In this document: positions 45,435 to 53,030 of the stretch, one piece after another
Numbering within the stretch: position 1 is the first letter of the stretch
How the letters are laid out: each line of letters begins with the position of its first letter
Source of the DNA: Gammaproteobacteria bacterium
Lineage (GTDB): Bacteria; Pseudomonadota; Gammaproteobacteria; Steroidobacterales; GCA-2729495
Length of the DNA: 64,000 nt
Assembly (NCBI GenBank): GCA_030426355.1
Contig: JAUHYQ010000001.1
Location: 124,001 to 188,000 of the forward strand
Direction: 5' to 3'
Notes under the pieces: model-generated
The model's database searches: none
Seen by the model: the letters and a program-made list of their open reading frames with translations, nothing else
What the model was told of the DNA's origin: nothing
Program-made: the position numbers and the translations under genes

Positions 45435-46172
45435 CTACTTATCAGCATTGAAAATACTCTTTACGAAACGTGCGACATCTATCGGATGAGGACAAGTTAG
45501 AAACCCGGGTTTCTGGATAACCCAAGGAGTTGCTGCGGGACCTGGAAATGCTTTCAGAAGCGGTATAGCCCCTAGCAAAACAACTTGCGACCCAAGAATT
45601 TGGTCCGTAGTTGCATCCTTTACCTGTAAAGTTGCTGAGCTCACAAGTCTGTTGGACATTTTGGGCCCCTCTACCCATTCAAGTACGACGGTGCTATCAC
45701 CACTCTTTGATTGAGCACTCTTTCGCTCCAGATCACCATTTTCTCCAATGAACACGAGTTGATTACGAAGGTCTGAAGTTACAACCAACTTACCAACCGG
45801 TTTTTCGCCACTCAGAAAATATCTCTCTGCCATTTTTCTAGAAAAAACACGCTCACCTATAGCCCCCGCCTGACTTTTTCGTGGCGAAGACTTATAAAAT
45901 ATTCTTTCGGGAACATCTGACTGAAAGCGTATTTCAGATCGAACTGAACGATCACAAATCATCGAAAATGATGCCTTAAGTTCACGACTCTTGTAGAAAA
46001 TATAAGCCGTAGTGACCGGATAATAGAGGCCTACGACGACCAGAACCAATAGAGCAGATAGCCTTATCCGTGGTTTTTTTATAGTCGCCCAAACGGTTAT
46101 AAAAAGAATAAAAAAAATCGCTGGGATAACCAGAGAAAATACGCCTAGACCGGTCCGCAGAAAAAACTCCAT
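45435..46172 (-). CDS. Membrane-anchored protein of unknown function, paralogue of the previous gene
   Basis: A 245-residue protein with two or three N-terminal helices (LGVFSLVIPAIFFILFITVW and ALLVLVVVGLYYPVTTAYIF), then a soluble domain with SMICDRSVRSEIRFQSDVPER, VKDATTDQILGSQVVLLG and CPHPIDVARFVKSIF, which line up with three blocks of the 44468 gene. Start ATG 46172 follows AGGGAGGGG, a strong ribosome site. Gene pairs of this kind can be partners such as effector and immunity proteins, but nothing here proves it. Confidence 0.7.
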   Translation of the reverse strand: MEFFLRTGLGVFSLVIPAIFFILFITVWATIKKPRIRLSALLVLVVVGLYYPVTTAYIFYKSRELKASFSMICDRSVRSEIRFQSDVPERIFYKSSPRKSQAGAIGERVFSRKMAERYFLSGEKPVGKLVVTSDLRNQLVFIGENGDLERKSAQSKSGDSTVVLEWVEGPKMSNRLVSSATLQVKDATTDQILGSQVVLLGAIPLLKAFPGPAATPWVIQKPGFLTCPHPIDVARFVKSIFNADK

Positions 46173-46481
46173 TGCCCCTCCCTAGTCCACCCTGTTCCTT
46201 CGCCGCCAAGCGCACAGGCAATCGCAATTAGCGCCACGCACCCGACAAGCTAAGGATTGTTTTCTAGCATATTCGGCAAGTTTGCGCTCTATCACCCCAC
46301 CTGCAGGATTTGAACTGGGGGCCCTTCTCTTGGGAGCAGGTCCCTGTGGTCAGTTTGAAAAGCTGAAAACGTAGGGTTAAGCAAAACTTTAACGAGCTTT
46401 AGCGGGTCTCAGCGGTAAATAAAGTGAGGGCGGACCTGATAACTTATTGATTAATAAAAGAATAATTACTGTTAATGCGAA
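46173..46481. other. Non-coding right end of the island
   Basis: No gene seen. A tRNA T-arm-like string (GATTTGAACTGGGGG near 46311) does not fold into a full tRNA. The last 40 bases (TTATTGATTAATAAAAG at 46444) resemble the TTATTGATTTAAAAG just before the intact tRNA-Arg. Confidence 0.5.
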
Positions 46482-46529
46482 CTACGAACCAGAAGGTCGG
46501 GAGTTCGAATCTCTCCGGGCGCGCCATTT
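46482..46529 (+). repeat. Right 48-bp attachment repeat (truncated tRNA-Arg copy)
   Basis: Identical to 41308-41355. It contains only half of the anticodon arm, the T arm and the acceptor end, so it cannot be a functional tRNA; it marks the right island boundary. Confidence 0.92.
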
Positions 46530-46588
46530 AAATCATCGATGGGGTCAGAGTAACGTCGAATCCCCGTAACGCTGGACCGCTGCTGGCG

Positions 46589-47128
46589 TCAGGTTGCACC
46601 CAATGCCAGCCCAGCCCCGATAAGCGCGCCAACCAGCACATCGCTCGGATAATGCAGCCCCAGCAAAACCCGCGATAGCGCTACCAGCACAGCAAAGGGC
46701 AGCGCGATTGCGGCCAGCACCGGATCCACACCCGCGATCATGATCGTAAATGAAACGGCATGCAGCGTATGCCCGGAGGGGAAGCTGTATTGATCAAGTG
46801 GGGCGACTGCGCATTCAATGTTGTCATACGAAACGTAGGGACGATTTCGCACCAGGCGGCTTTTCAGCACTTTATAGATCAGCACGCCCATCGCGGTGAC
46901 TACCATCATATCCACCAAATTCGGCAATACTTCATTGCCGTGCCTGACATAAAGCATCACGCCAAATGCAAGCCATATCCACCCGTCACCCAGCTTGCTC
47001 ACAATGGCAAAAAGTTCGCGTACGACATCATGTCGCGCAAGCTGGTTAACCCGCACGCAAATGCCTCTCTCCCACTCATCAAGTTGTCGAATTGCCGCTA
47101 TCAAGGTCTGCCTCTCTCGCCAAAACAC
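46589..47128 (-). CDS. PAP2-superfamily membrane phosphatase
   Basis: A 179-residue integral-membrane lipid-phosphatase-like protein. The three PAP2 motifs are present: KSRLVRNRP, PSGHTLH and SRVLLGLHYPSD, giving the catalytic His-Arg-His set. Hydrophobic helices surround them. Substrates in the family include phosphatidic acid, phosphatidylglycerol phosphate and undecaprenyl pyrophosphate. GTG 47128 is the start. It is divergent from a glycosyltransferase, and both starts lie about 33 bases from a triple Pho-box-like repeat, so phosphate-starvation induction is likely. Confidence 0.88.
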   Translation of the reverse strand: MFWRERQTLIAAIRQLDEWERGICVRVNQLARHDVVRELFAIVSKLGDGWIWLAFGVMLYVRHGNEVLPNLVDMMVVTAMGVLIYKVLKSRLVRNRPYVSYDNIECAVAPLDQYSFPSGHTLHAVSFTIMIAGVDPVLAAIALPFAVLVALSRVLLGLHYPSDVLVGALIGAGLALGAT

Positions 47129-47161
47129 GGGGCAATAGTGAGGTTCAATTTAGACACGGTA

Positions 47162-47190
47162 ATGACAATTTGATGACACCTGCGTGACAG
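47162..47190 (-). promoter_or_regulatory. Triple Pho box facing the PAP2 gene
   Basis: On the minus strand: CTGTCAC-n4-GTGTCAT-n4-TTGTCAT, three half-sites at exact 11-bp steps. A TCTAAAT about eight bases downstream may be the -10. The site is 33 bases before the PAP2 start codon. Confidence 0.75.
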
Positions 47191-47205
47191 CGCGTGGCTG
47201 GCCGG

Positions 47206-47234
47206 ATGTCACACCCCTGTAACAGCCCTGTCAT
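47206..47234 (+). promoter_or_regulatory. Triple Pho box facing the glycosyltransferase gene
   Basis: ATGTCAC-n4-CTGTAAC-n4-CTGTCAT, three half-sites at exact 11-bp steps; the last is a perfect E. coli-type PhoB half-site. It ends 33 bases before ATG 47268 and favours that ATG over GTG 47250, which would lie at or before the expected transcription start. Confidence 0.78.
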
Positions 47235-47267
47235 CAAGCAGCAACGTTAGTGAGCCAGAATTTCGCT

Positions 47268-48341
47268 ATGCGAGTGGTAATAGCAACCGATGCGTGGGCT
47301 CCGCAGGTGAACGGCGTGGTAACGACGCTGACCCAGACTCGGAACAGCCTGCTGGATTCAGGGCACGACGTGCTGATGATTACGCCGACAGGCCGCAGGT
47401 CGTACCCGTGCCCAAGTTACCCGGAAATACGGCTCGCCTTCTTTGCAGGCAAGGCCATTGCTCGGGAAATAGCGGCCTTTCGGCCGGATTGCATACACAT
47501 CGCGACCGAAGGGCCGATCGGGCTGTCGGTTCGGCGCTACTGCCTCAAGAACAAAATTCCGTTCACAACCGCTTATCACACTCAGTTTCCCGAGTACGTC
47601 AGGTCCCGGTTTCCGATCCCAATCAGTTGGACTATCGCTCTCACACGGTGGTTTCACAAGCCCGCCGTCCGCACCATGGTGCCGACAAAAAGTGTGCAGG
47701 AACTGCTGACAGAACGCGGCTTTGAACATGTCGTGCTGTGGTCCCGAGGTGTCGACACCAGCCTCTTCTGCCCGACCGACGCCGTTAACTATGCCTACCC
47801 CCGGCCTATCTGGCTGTACCTGGGCCGGGTCAGTGTCGAAAAGAATATTGAAGAATTTCTTTCCCTCGACATCCCGGGAACCAAAGTCGTGATTGGTGAT
47901 GGCCCGGATCGGGAGAAGTTGTCTGTACGGTATCCCGCATGCCAATTTTTAGGCTATAAATTCGGTGCCGATTTAGCCCGGCACTTAGCAGGCGCCGATG
48001 TGTTTGTATTCCCGAGCAAAACGGACACCTTCGGACTGGTGATGCTCGAAGCCATGTCATGCGGACTGCCCGTTGCCGCCTTCCCGGTGACCGGCCCCAT
48101 TGACGTTGTCTGCAACGGAAAAACAGGAATACTAGCCGACGATCTGCGGGACGCCTGCCAACAAGCGCTCAATTTAGGCCGGGACACCTGTCGGGAGTAT
48201 GCAAAAAGCCGAAGCTGGGACGAAGCTGCGCGCCAGTTCTGCTCACATCTCGCGGTGTTCACCGCGCCGCTTCAGCCCCAAAATACACAGGGGCCGATCA
48301 TGCGACCGGCCCCTGTGTCGAACAAACTGCCGCGCAGCTAG
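47268..48341 (+). CDS. Family-4 glycosyltransferase, probably lipid-directed
   Basis: A 357-residue GT-B glycosyltransferase of the GT4 group that includes sulfolipid synthase SqdX and the mannosyltransferases PimB/MgtA. Signatures: the N-terminal MRVVIATDAWAPQVNGVVTTL, AYHTQFPEYV, LYLGRVSVEKNIEEFL, and the donor-site SKTDTFGLVMLEAMSCGLP. Control by a Pho box and the divergent lipid-phosphatase gene suggest it makes glycolipids that replace phospholipids; sugar and acceptor are unknown. GTG 47250 is an alternative start. The last 20 codons contain a 12-bp hairpin, and the stop overlaps the TonB receptor stop within CTAG. Confidence 0.85.
   Translation: MRVVIATDAWAPQVNGVVTTLTQTRNSLLDSGHDVLMITPTGRRSYPCPSYPEIRLAFFAGKAIAREIAAFRPDCIHIATEGPIGLSVRRYCLKNKIPFTTAYHTQFPEYVRSRFPIPISWTIALTRWFHKPAVRTMVPTKSVQELLTERGFEHVVLWSRGVDTSLFCPTDAVNYAYPRPIWLYLGRVSVEKNIEEFLSLDIPGTKVVIGDGPDREKLSVRYPACQFLGYKFGADLARHLAGADVFVFPSKTDTFGLVMLEAMSCGLPVAAFPVTGPIDVVCNGKTGILADDLRDACQQALNLGRDTCREYAKSRSWDEAARQFCSHLAVFTAPLQPQNTQGPIMRPAPVSNKLPRS
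48285..48318 (-). terminator. Hairpin terminator for the TonB receptor, inside glycosyltransferase codons
   Basis: A perfect 12-bp stem (ACACAGGGGCCG at 48285-48296 with 48307-48318) and 10-base loop. On the minus strand it is 20 bases after the receptor stop and followed by ATTTT, so it can end that transcript. On the plus strand no T-run follows. It codes for glycosyltransferase residues at the same time. Confidence 0.65.
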
Positions 48342-51151
48342 AAATTGAAGCTCGCACGCACGCCGATTACACGCGGGTCGGGCATGGTAACGATCACGCC
48401 GTCCGTCGGGCCCGGCGGGAACTGACCCTCACGAACCGTGTTGACCTGCGAACCAAAATCCACGCCTGACTTCACGGTGTCATCGTCGAATACGTTATCA
48501 ATGTAGCCAATAACCTCCCAGCTGTCGCCGATAACGCCGCCGCGAAGATCAGCCGTCACGTAGCTGTCCAGCCATTTGACGTTGAACTCGTCCATCGCAC
48601 GCTCGTCACGGTAGATCACGCTGGCATCTGCGTACCACTCCAGGCCGCCGTCACCCAGCGGGGCCTGATATCGAGCGTTACCCACAAATGAATGCTCGGG
48701 AACGTCTTCAACCTGGTTGCCCGTGAGATCGACAATACAGAAGTCGGAACGTCCTCCTGACGGCGGAGTCGGGTTGTCAATGATCGACAAACAACCCCCG
48801 CCTCCGGCGGCCAGGCTGCGCGCAACGTTATTTGATGAAGACGTTTCCAGCACAAACTTCGAGTACTCCGAATCCACATAGGTGTAGCCGCCTGCAAGGG
48901 TCAGATTCTCCGTAGCCTGCCAGATGGCTTCCAGCTCAATACCCCAGATCTCGGACTCACCGGCATTTTCAATACCGCCAACGTCTGTCTGAATAACGGG
49001 GTCGAAGCGGGAAACACCCACTTGCTTGTCGGTATAGTCCTGATAAAACAACGCCGTGCTCACGAGCAAATCACCACCCATCAACGTCCGCTTGGCGCCG
49101 ATCTCATACGAAATCAGCTTTTCCTTTTTAAATGTGTTCAATTCGGGCTGAAAGAACGAACCGGCCGTAATCGTACTGATACCGCCCGGCTTGATGCCCT
49201 GGGCGATAGATGCGTAATACAGCGCGTCATCCGATGGCTTGAACTCCACTGTCGCCTTGGGCGCGAAGAAGCTCTCGGAAAACTTGGCAACACTGTTGAT
49301 TACCGCGGGTCGCGTATAAGTACCCACGGGCAAAGTACCGCCCGCAACCGATTGAGCCACCGACGACGCACCGCGGAAAGACGAGTTACAGAACACGTCA
49401 CCGTTGGCATCCGGAGCCTGGTTGGCAAGCCCTGTCAAAGCAGGTGTTTTGTTGATATCGCAGGTGCCGCCCGCAACGCGCAGATCTTCGTCGATCCAGC
49501 GCCCTTCGACACTGACTTTCCAGGCGTCATCCAGTTCCCATTCAAGCAACCCGTACAGCGACAAACTCTCGGTCTCACGGCGCGTCACATCCGCACCGGG
49601 AGAATTAATACCGTTCGCGATAACCGCGTTACCGGGACCCGCTGCTAAAACCGGCAATGGGGTCCCCGGAGGCCCAAAAGCGCCGCGAAAAATCGCCGGC
49701 GATACGCTGAAACTGTTCGCGCGTTGCTGAATGTTCTCCTTCCAGAACAACGCCCCCACCGTATAGTTCAGCGGGCCCTCCAGATCGGAGGCATAGCGGA
49801 ATTCCTGGCTGAACAGACGCGTCTGATTCTCAAAGTTAATTTCCTGCACCGCGGGCGAACAGTTTGCGAACCCGCAGGCTGGCAGCGTGAAGCTGTAAGT
49901 CGCCCCGGTGCTCCCGGGCCAGGTGGAATCAAGTGAGGTATAAGTGACACCCGGCAGCAACACATCATTCTGGCCGTCAAATAACTGGTCCGAATTGAGT
50001 GCCGCAAAACCCGTGTACGACGAAGCTACGCCCGAATCCAGCACCCATTCCACCTTCAGGGTACCGGTAATGGTTTCGACTTCTGTACCGTAGTAATTGC
50101 TGCCCGTGCGCGGATTCGCGTTTTGCCAGATCGTCAGTTGATCTGCCGATGGCATGGTGCCGACCGTCAGTACCTTTGGTGAACCACCCAGACAGCTGGC
50201 AATAGTGCCATCGGAACCGGTCGGAAACGCGTTGCAATCCGGATACAAGGGGAAAAACGGCGGTGGCCCGCTGCTCTGCACCAGCGTCGGCGTGTCGCCG
50301 TTTAAAACCGCAACCGAGTCATCGATATCAATGACCGCATTGCTGTCGACCCGCGCCTGTGCCTGAGGTTCATAGCTGTCCTGGGAACCCGCCAGACGGC
50401 CGGAAAAGCTGAGGTTGTCGGTCGCCTGCCACAGTCCCGACAAGGCCAGACCGAAACCGTCCGATCCGCCAACCGACTCGCCGGTCAATGCATTGTCGTA
50501 GAAACCGTCTTTGTCATACATCAGCCCGTTGATGCGCAGGCCGAAGTTCTCGGTGATGGGTGCACTCCAGGCGCCTGAAATGCGGCTGCTATTGCGCGAG
50601 TCGCTTGCCGAACCCAAATCAATGCCCACGGTACCCTCGAATTCTTCAAGGCTGGGCTTTTTAGAAACATACTGAATCGCTCCGCCAAAGGCGCTGCGAC
50701 CGTAAAGAGCACTTTGCGGCCCTTTAACGACCTCGACGCGTTCGATATCGAGCAGCTGCTGATTAACCAGAATGCCGCCGCCTGCAGTACCCACTGCTTC
50801 GCCGGTAAAGTCCACGCCGTCCACCAATAACGCCACGTTGGATCGCCCTCGAGTCGGGGACAGGCCGCGAATCACGATACGGGTATCCTGCGCGCCAAAA
50901 CCCTCATCGAATTGCAGGCCCGGTGAATACTTCGCCACATCACCCAGGGTATCGATGCCATACCGCGAAATTTGCTCGTCGTCGATGGTACTGACGGCTA
51001 TCGGCACGTCCTGCAGATTTTCATCCTTGCGACGCACCGAAACCACAATTTCATCGGGAGCTGCATAACCGGCCTCGGGAGCCAATATGACTGCCGGAAA
51101 CGTTACCAGTGCCGCGCTTGCGGCCAGCGGCAATGCTCGAAATACTTTCAT
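48338..51151 (-). CDS. TonB-dependent outer-membrane receptor
   Basis: A 937-residue receptor. Signal peptide LPLAASAALVTFPAVILAPEAGYA; likely TonB box DEIVVSVRR; plug domain with DVPIAVSTIDDEQI, RIVIRGLSPTRGRSN, VALLVDGVDF and VEVVKGPQSALYGRSAFGGAIQY; then a 22-strand barrel ending in RVIGVRASFNF with terminal Phe. Such receptors import siderophores, vitamins, glycans or aromatic compounds; this subclass (Caulobacter-type, long barrel) is common in marine heterotrophs and the ligand is unknown. The upstream 160 bases show no Pho or Fur box to my eye. Confidence 0.92.
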   Translation of the reverse strand: MKVFRALPLAASAALVTFPAVILAPEAGYAAPDEIVVSVRRKDENLQDVPIAVSTIDDEQISRYGIDTLGDVAKYSPGLQFDEGFGAQDTRIVIRGLSPTRGRSNVALLVDGVDFTGEAVGTAGGGILVNQQLLDIERVEVVKGPQSALYGRSAFGGAIQYVSKKPSLEEFEGTVGIDLGSASDSRNSSRISGAWSAPITENFGLRINGLMYDKDGFYDNALTGESVGGSDGFGLALSGLWQATDNLSFSGRLAGSQDSYEPQAQARVDSNAVIDIDDSVAVLNGDTPTLVQSSGPPPFFPLYPDCNAFPTGSDGTIASCLGGSPKVLTVGTMPSADQLTIWQNANPRTGSNYYGTEVETITGTLKVEWVLDSGVASSYTGFAALNSDQLFDGQNDVLLPGVTYTSLDSTWPGSTGATYSFTLPACGFANCSPAVQEINFENQTRLFSQEFRYASDLEGPLNYTVGALFWKENIQQRANSFSVSPAIFRGAFGPPGTPLPVLAAGPGNAVIANGINSPGADVTRRETESLSLYGLLEWELDDAWKVSVEGRWIDEDLRVAGGTCDINKTPALTGLANQAPDANGDVFCNSSFRGASSVAQSVAGGTLPVGTYTRPAVINSVAKFSESFFAPKATVEFKPSDDALYYASIAQGIKPGGISTITAGSFFQPELNTFKKEKLISYEIGAKRTLMGGDLLVSTALFYQDYTDKQVGVSRFDPVIQTDVGGIENAGESEIWGIELEAIWQATENLTLAGGYTYVDSEYSKFVLETSSSNNVARSLAAGGGGCLSIIDNPTPPSGGRSDFCIVDLTGNQVEDVPEHSFVGNARYQAPLGDGGLEWYADASVIYRDERAMDEFNVKWLDSYVTADLRGGVIGDSWEVIGYIDNVFDDDTVKSGVDFGSQVNTVREGQFPPGPTDGVIVTMPDPRVIGVRASFNF

Positions 51152-51318
51152 CAGAGTCCCCCTGAAAGAACTATACGCATCTAGGATTTAGACAGATTGC
51201 AAATTAGCAACCCATCGCAAAAAGCGAAAGCAATTCTCTTCAGGAGCGAAAACTTATCCAATTGATGGACAAAATTTCGAAACAAGAAACGGGTAACCTG
51301 GTGGGCACAACCAATGCA

Positions 51319-51825
51319 TTAACTGGAACTCTTGCCCTGCACCGTCGCAAATTTATAGAACTTGCCGTCCTTGCCGTACGCAATTACGTCGTAGCTCACA
51401 GGATTGGGAGATTCCATGCCCGGCGAACCCGCCGGCATACCCGGAACGGCAATACCCTGTATGTCGTCCCGCTTCTCATCAATGAGCTTCTGGATGATCT
51501 CAGCGGGCACGTGCCCTTCTACCCAGTAATCGCCCACCTTTGCCGTATGGCATGAACCCACGCGTCGTGGCACCCCGAATTGGGCCTGCACCGGCGCGGT
51601 ACTCGCCACCGTATTCACGTCCACTTCAAATCCGTTTGCCCGCAGATGATCCACCCATTTGGTGCAGCATCCGCAGGTCGGCGTTTTGTAGACCACAATC
51701 GTTTCGCTGCCGCCTGCCTCATCGGCCGGCACCGGAGCCTCTTCCGCAACGGTTGCGCTTAAGGGCAACAACAAAACGGTCGCCGATAACAGCCCGGCAA
51801 GTCTGCGAGCGTATTTTTGCTTCAT
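51319..51825 (-). CDS. DUF411 family periplasmic protein
   Basis: From ATG 51825 (GGAG seven bases upstream) a 168-residue secreted protein: signal peptide LAGLLSATVLLLPLSATVA, then a DUF411 domain with VYKTPTCGCCTKWVDHLRANGF, GVPRRVGSCHTAKVGDYWVEGHVPA and GIAVPGMPAGSPGME. DUF411 proteins are linked to copper tolerance and probably bind metal through the CxCC motif and the single downstream Cys. The start lies 14 bases after the nitrilase-like gene stop, so the two are likely cotranscribed. Confidence 0.87.
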   Translation of the reverse strand: MKQKYARRLAGLLSATVLLLPLSATVAEEAPVPADEAGGSETIVVYKTPTCGCCTKWVDHLRANGFEVDVNTVASTAPVQAQFGVPRRVGSCHTAKVGDYWVEGHVPAEIIQKLIDEKRDDIQGIAVPGMPAGSPGMESPNPVSYDVIAYGKDGKFYKFATVQGKSSS

Positions 51826-51838
51826 TACTATCTCCACA

Positions 51839-52981
51839 TCAGGGGTTCAGCCAACGGCTCGCCTTGTCCAGCAAATCGCCCATATCGCCCCGCGTCTGCG
51901 GCAATTCTTCGGGCGGCAGATCAAGGTGATTGAGCGGCACCTCATCAACATACTGGGTGAACACCGGGTCTACCACTTCCAGAGGATAACGCGGTATCCG
52001 GCGCCCTTCGCGAAATGCTGCGATCGGCACGGTCGCCTCGATAATACCCTCATTGTTGCCTGGCAGTTCCGCCAATACCTCGCCATCGGGTGCCACCACC
52101 AGAGAATTTCCGCCTAACGCCTCGGCTCCGCTGCCGACAGGAAATGTGATGTTGGACATCGCCGTGTAAAAATTGTGAAACCGTGCGGTGGCTTTTACAT
52201 CATCCGGCGAAAACAGGGTGGCCGTACGAAACATAATTTCAACACCACGCATCGCAAAGGCCGCAAACACGAATGGATCTAACTGCACGGTGCTGACAGC
52301 AATATTGCCGTACTCCGTGCGCAATACCGGAAACTCGGCTTCGATGCCATAACGTGCCCGGTACTTGTCGCGGACGTTCTCAACGGTCGTGGTTGGAATT
52401 TCGCCTTCGTTTGCCGCCCCGCCGAGACGCTTAACGTTGCGCGACTTCCAGAACTTTTCGGCCACTTCCCCGTCCCGGCCGATTACGGTGTTAATGCTCA
52501 GTATGTGACCGGGCCACTCCGCATCGCGCGCGTAGCTGCCAAAAATAATGTAGGTATCGCAGTCTCGGGCGATCTCACCCAACTGACGAGTCTCCGGCCC
52601 GGGAATCTCGATAGTGAACTGCAGTTTTTCGTCGCGAGTACCGAAAGAATAGCCTGTCAGTGGAAATTCGTTGTAAAGCAAGAAATCCGGCTTTTTGCCT
52701 TCGGTACACGCCCGCCTGGCAAAATCGGCCATGCTCTTGAGGTTGACTTCCAGTCCTTCGGCCACTGTCGCAAAGTCTTGCAGATTGCTAACGCCCGACT
52801 GAATAACCTTGATAACCACCTCGTCTTTTTCGAGCGGCACGGTGGGGTAACTGCCGTCAGGCCTGACCAGTTCAACTGAGCTTGTGGCTGCGATATCGGG
52901 CGGGTTATCGGACGGGCTGCAACTCCACAACGCGAGCATTCCGAATACCGCTGCTGCAATCAGTAAAAGCCGATGCATCAT
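51839..52981 (-). CDS. Nitrilase-fold lipoprotein lacking the catalytic cysteine
   Basis: A 380-residue carbon-nitrogen-hydrolase-like protein with a lipoprotein signal (LALWSC, Cys21). The Glu (LLYNEFPLTGYSFG) and Lys (AEKFWKSRNVK) of the nitrilase triad are in place. Where the nucleophile Cys should stand, before FAAFAMRGVEIMF, the sequence reads AVSTVQLDPFV with no Cys. The only other cysteines are in RRACTEG and ARDCDTY, outside the active site. It may be catalytically dead or use another residue. It is divergent from the PQQ dehydrogenase. Confidence 0.82.
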   Translation of the reverse strand: MMHRLLLIAAAVFGMLALWSCSPSDNPPDIAATSSVELVRPDGSYPTVPLEKDEVVIKVIQSGVSNLQDFATVAEGLEVNLKSMADFARRACTEGKKPDFLLYNEFPLTGYSFGTRDEKLQFTIEIPGPETRQLGEIARDCDTYIIFGSYARDAEWPGHILSINTVIGRDGEVAEKFWKSRNVKRLGGAANEGEIPTTTVENVRDKYRARYGIEAEFPVLRTEYGNIAVSTVQLDPFVFAAFAMRGVEIMFRTATLFSPDDVKATARFHNFYTAMSNITFPVGSGAEALGGNSLVVAPDGEVLAELPGNNEGIIEATVPIAAFREGRRIPRYPLEVVDPVFTQYVDEVPLNHLDLPPEELPQTRGDMGDLLDKASRWLNP

Positions 52982-53030
52982 GAGGGTCTCCTTTGCTTAC
53001 CTGGCCTATTACATGCGCTAAAATCCGCGC

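Larger units (their letters stand above)
41308..46529. mobile_element. tRNA-Arg-bounded island with an integron-cassette cluster (CALIN-like)
   Basis: About 5.2 kb between two identical 48-bp copies of the tRNA-Arg 3' part (41308-41355 and 46482-46529), the usual footprint of tyrosine-recombinase insertion. It contains a lipoprotein, a DUF4238 protein, a membrane/coiled-coil protein, one small open frame and two reverse-strand membrane proteins. Three integron attC sites follow the first three genes. No integrase, excisionase or replication gene is seen, so it is a non-autonomous or decayed element. Base composition is visibly AT-richer than the flanks, most strongly in 43.4-44.2 kb. Confidence 0.85.

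Noticed and set aside
46300-46350. tRNA-like string with GATTTGAAC near the right end of the island
   Set aside because: Read on the minus strand it gives a T-loop consensus, but neither T stem, anticodon stem nor acceptor stem can be closed. At most a decayed fragment.
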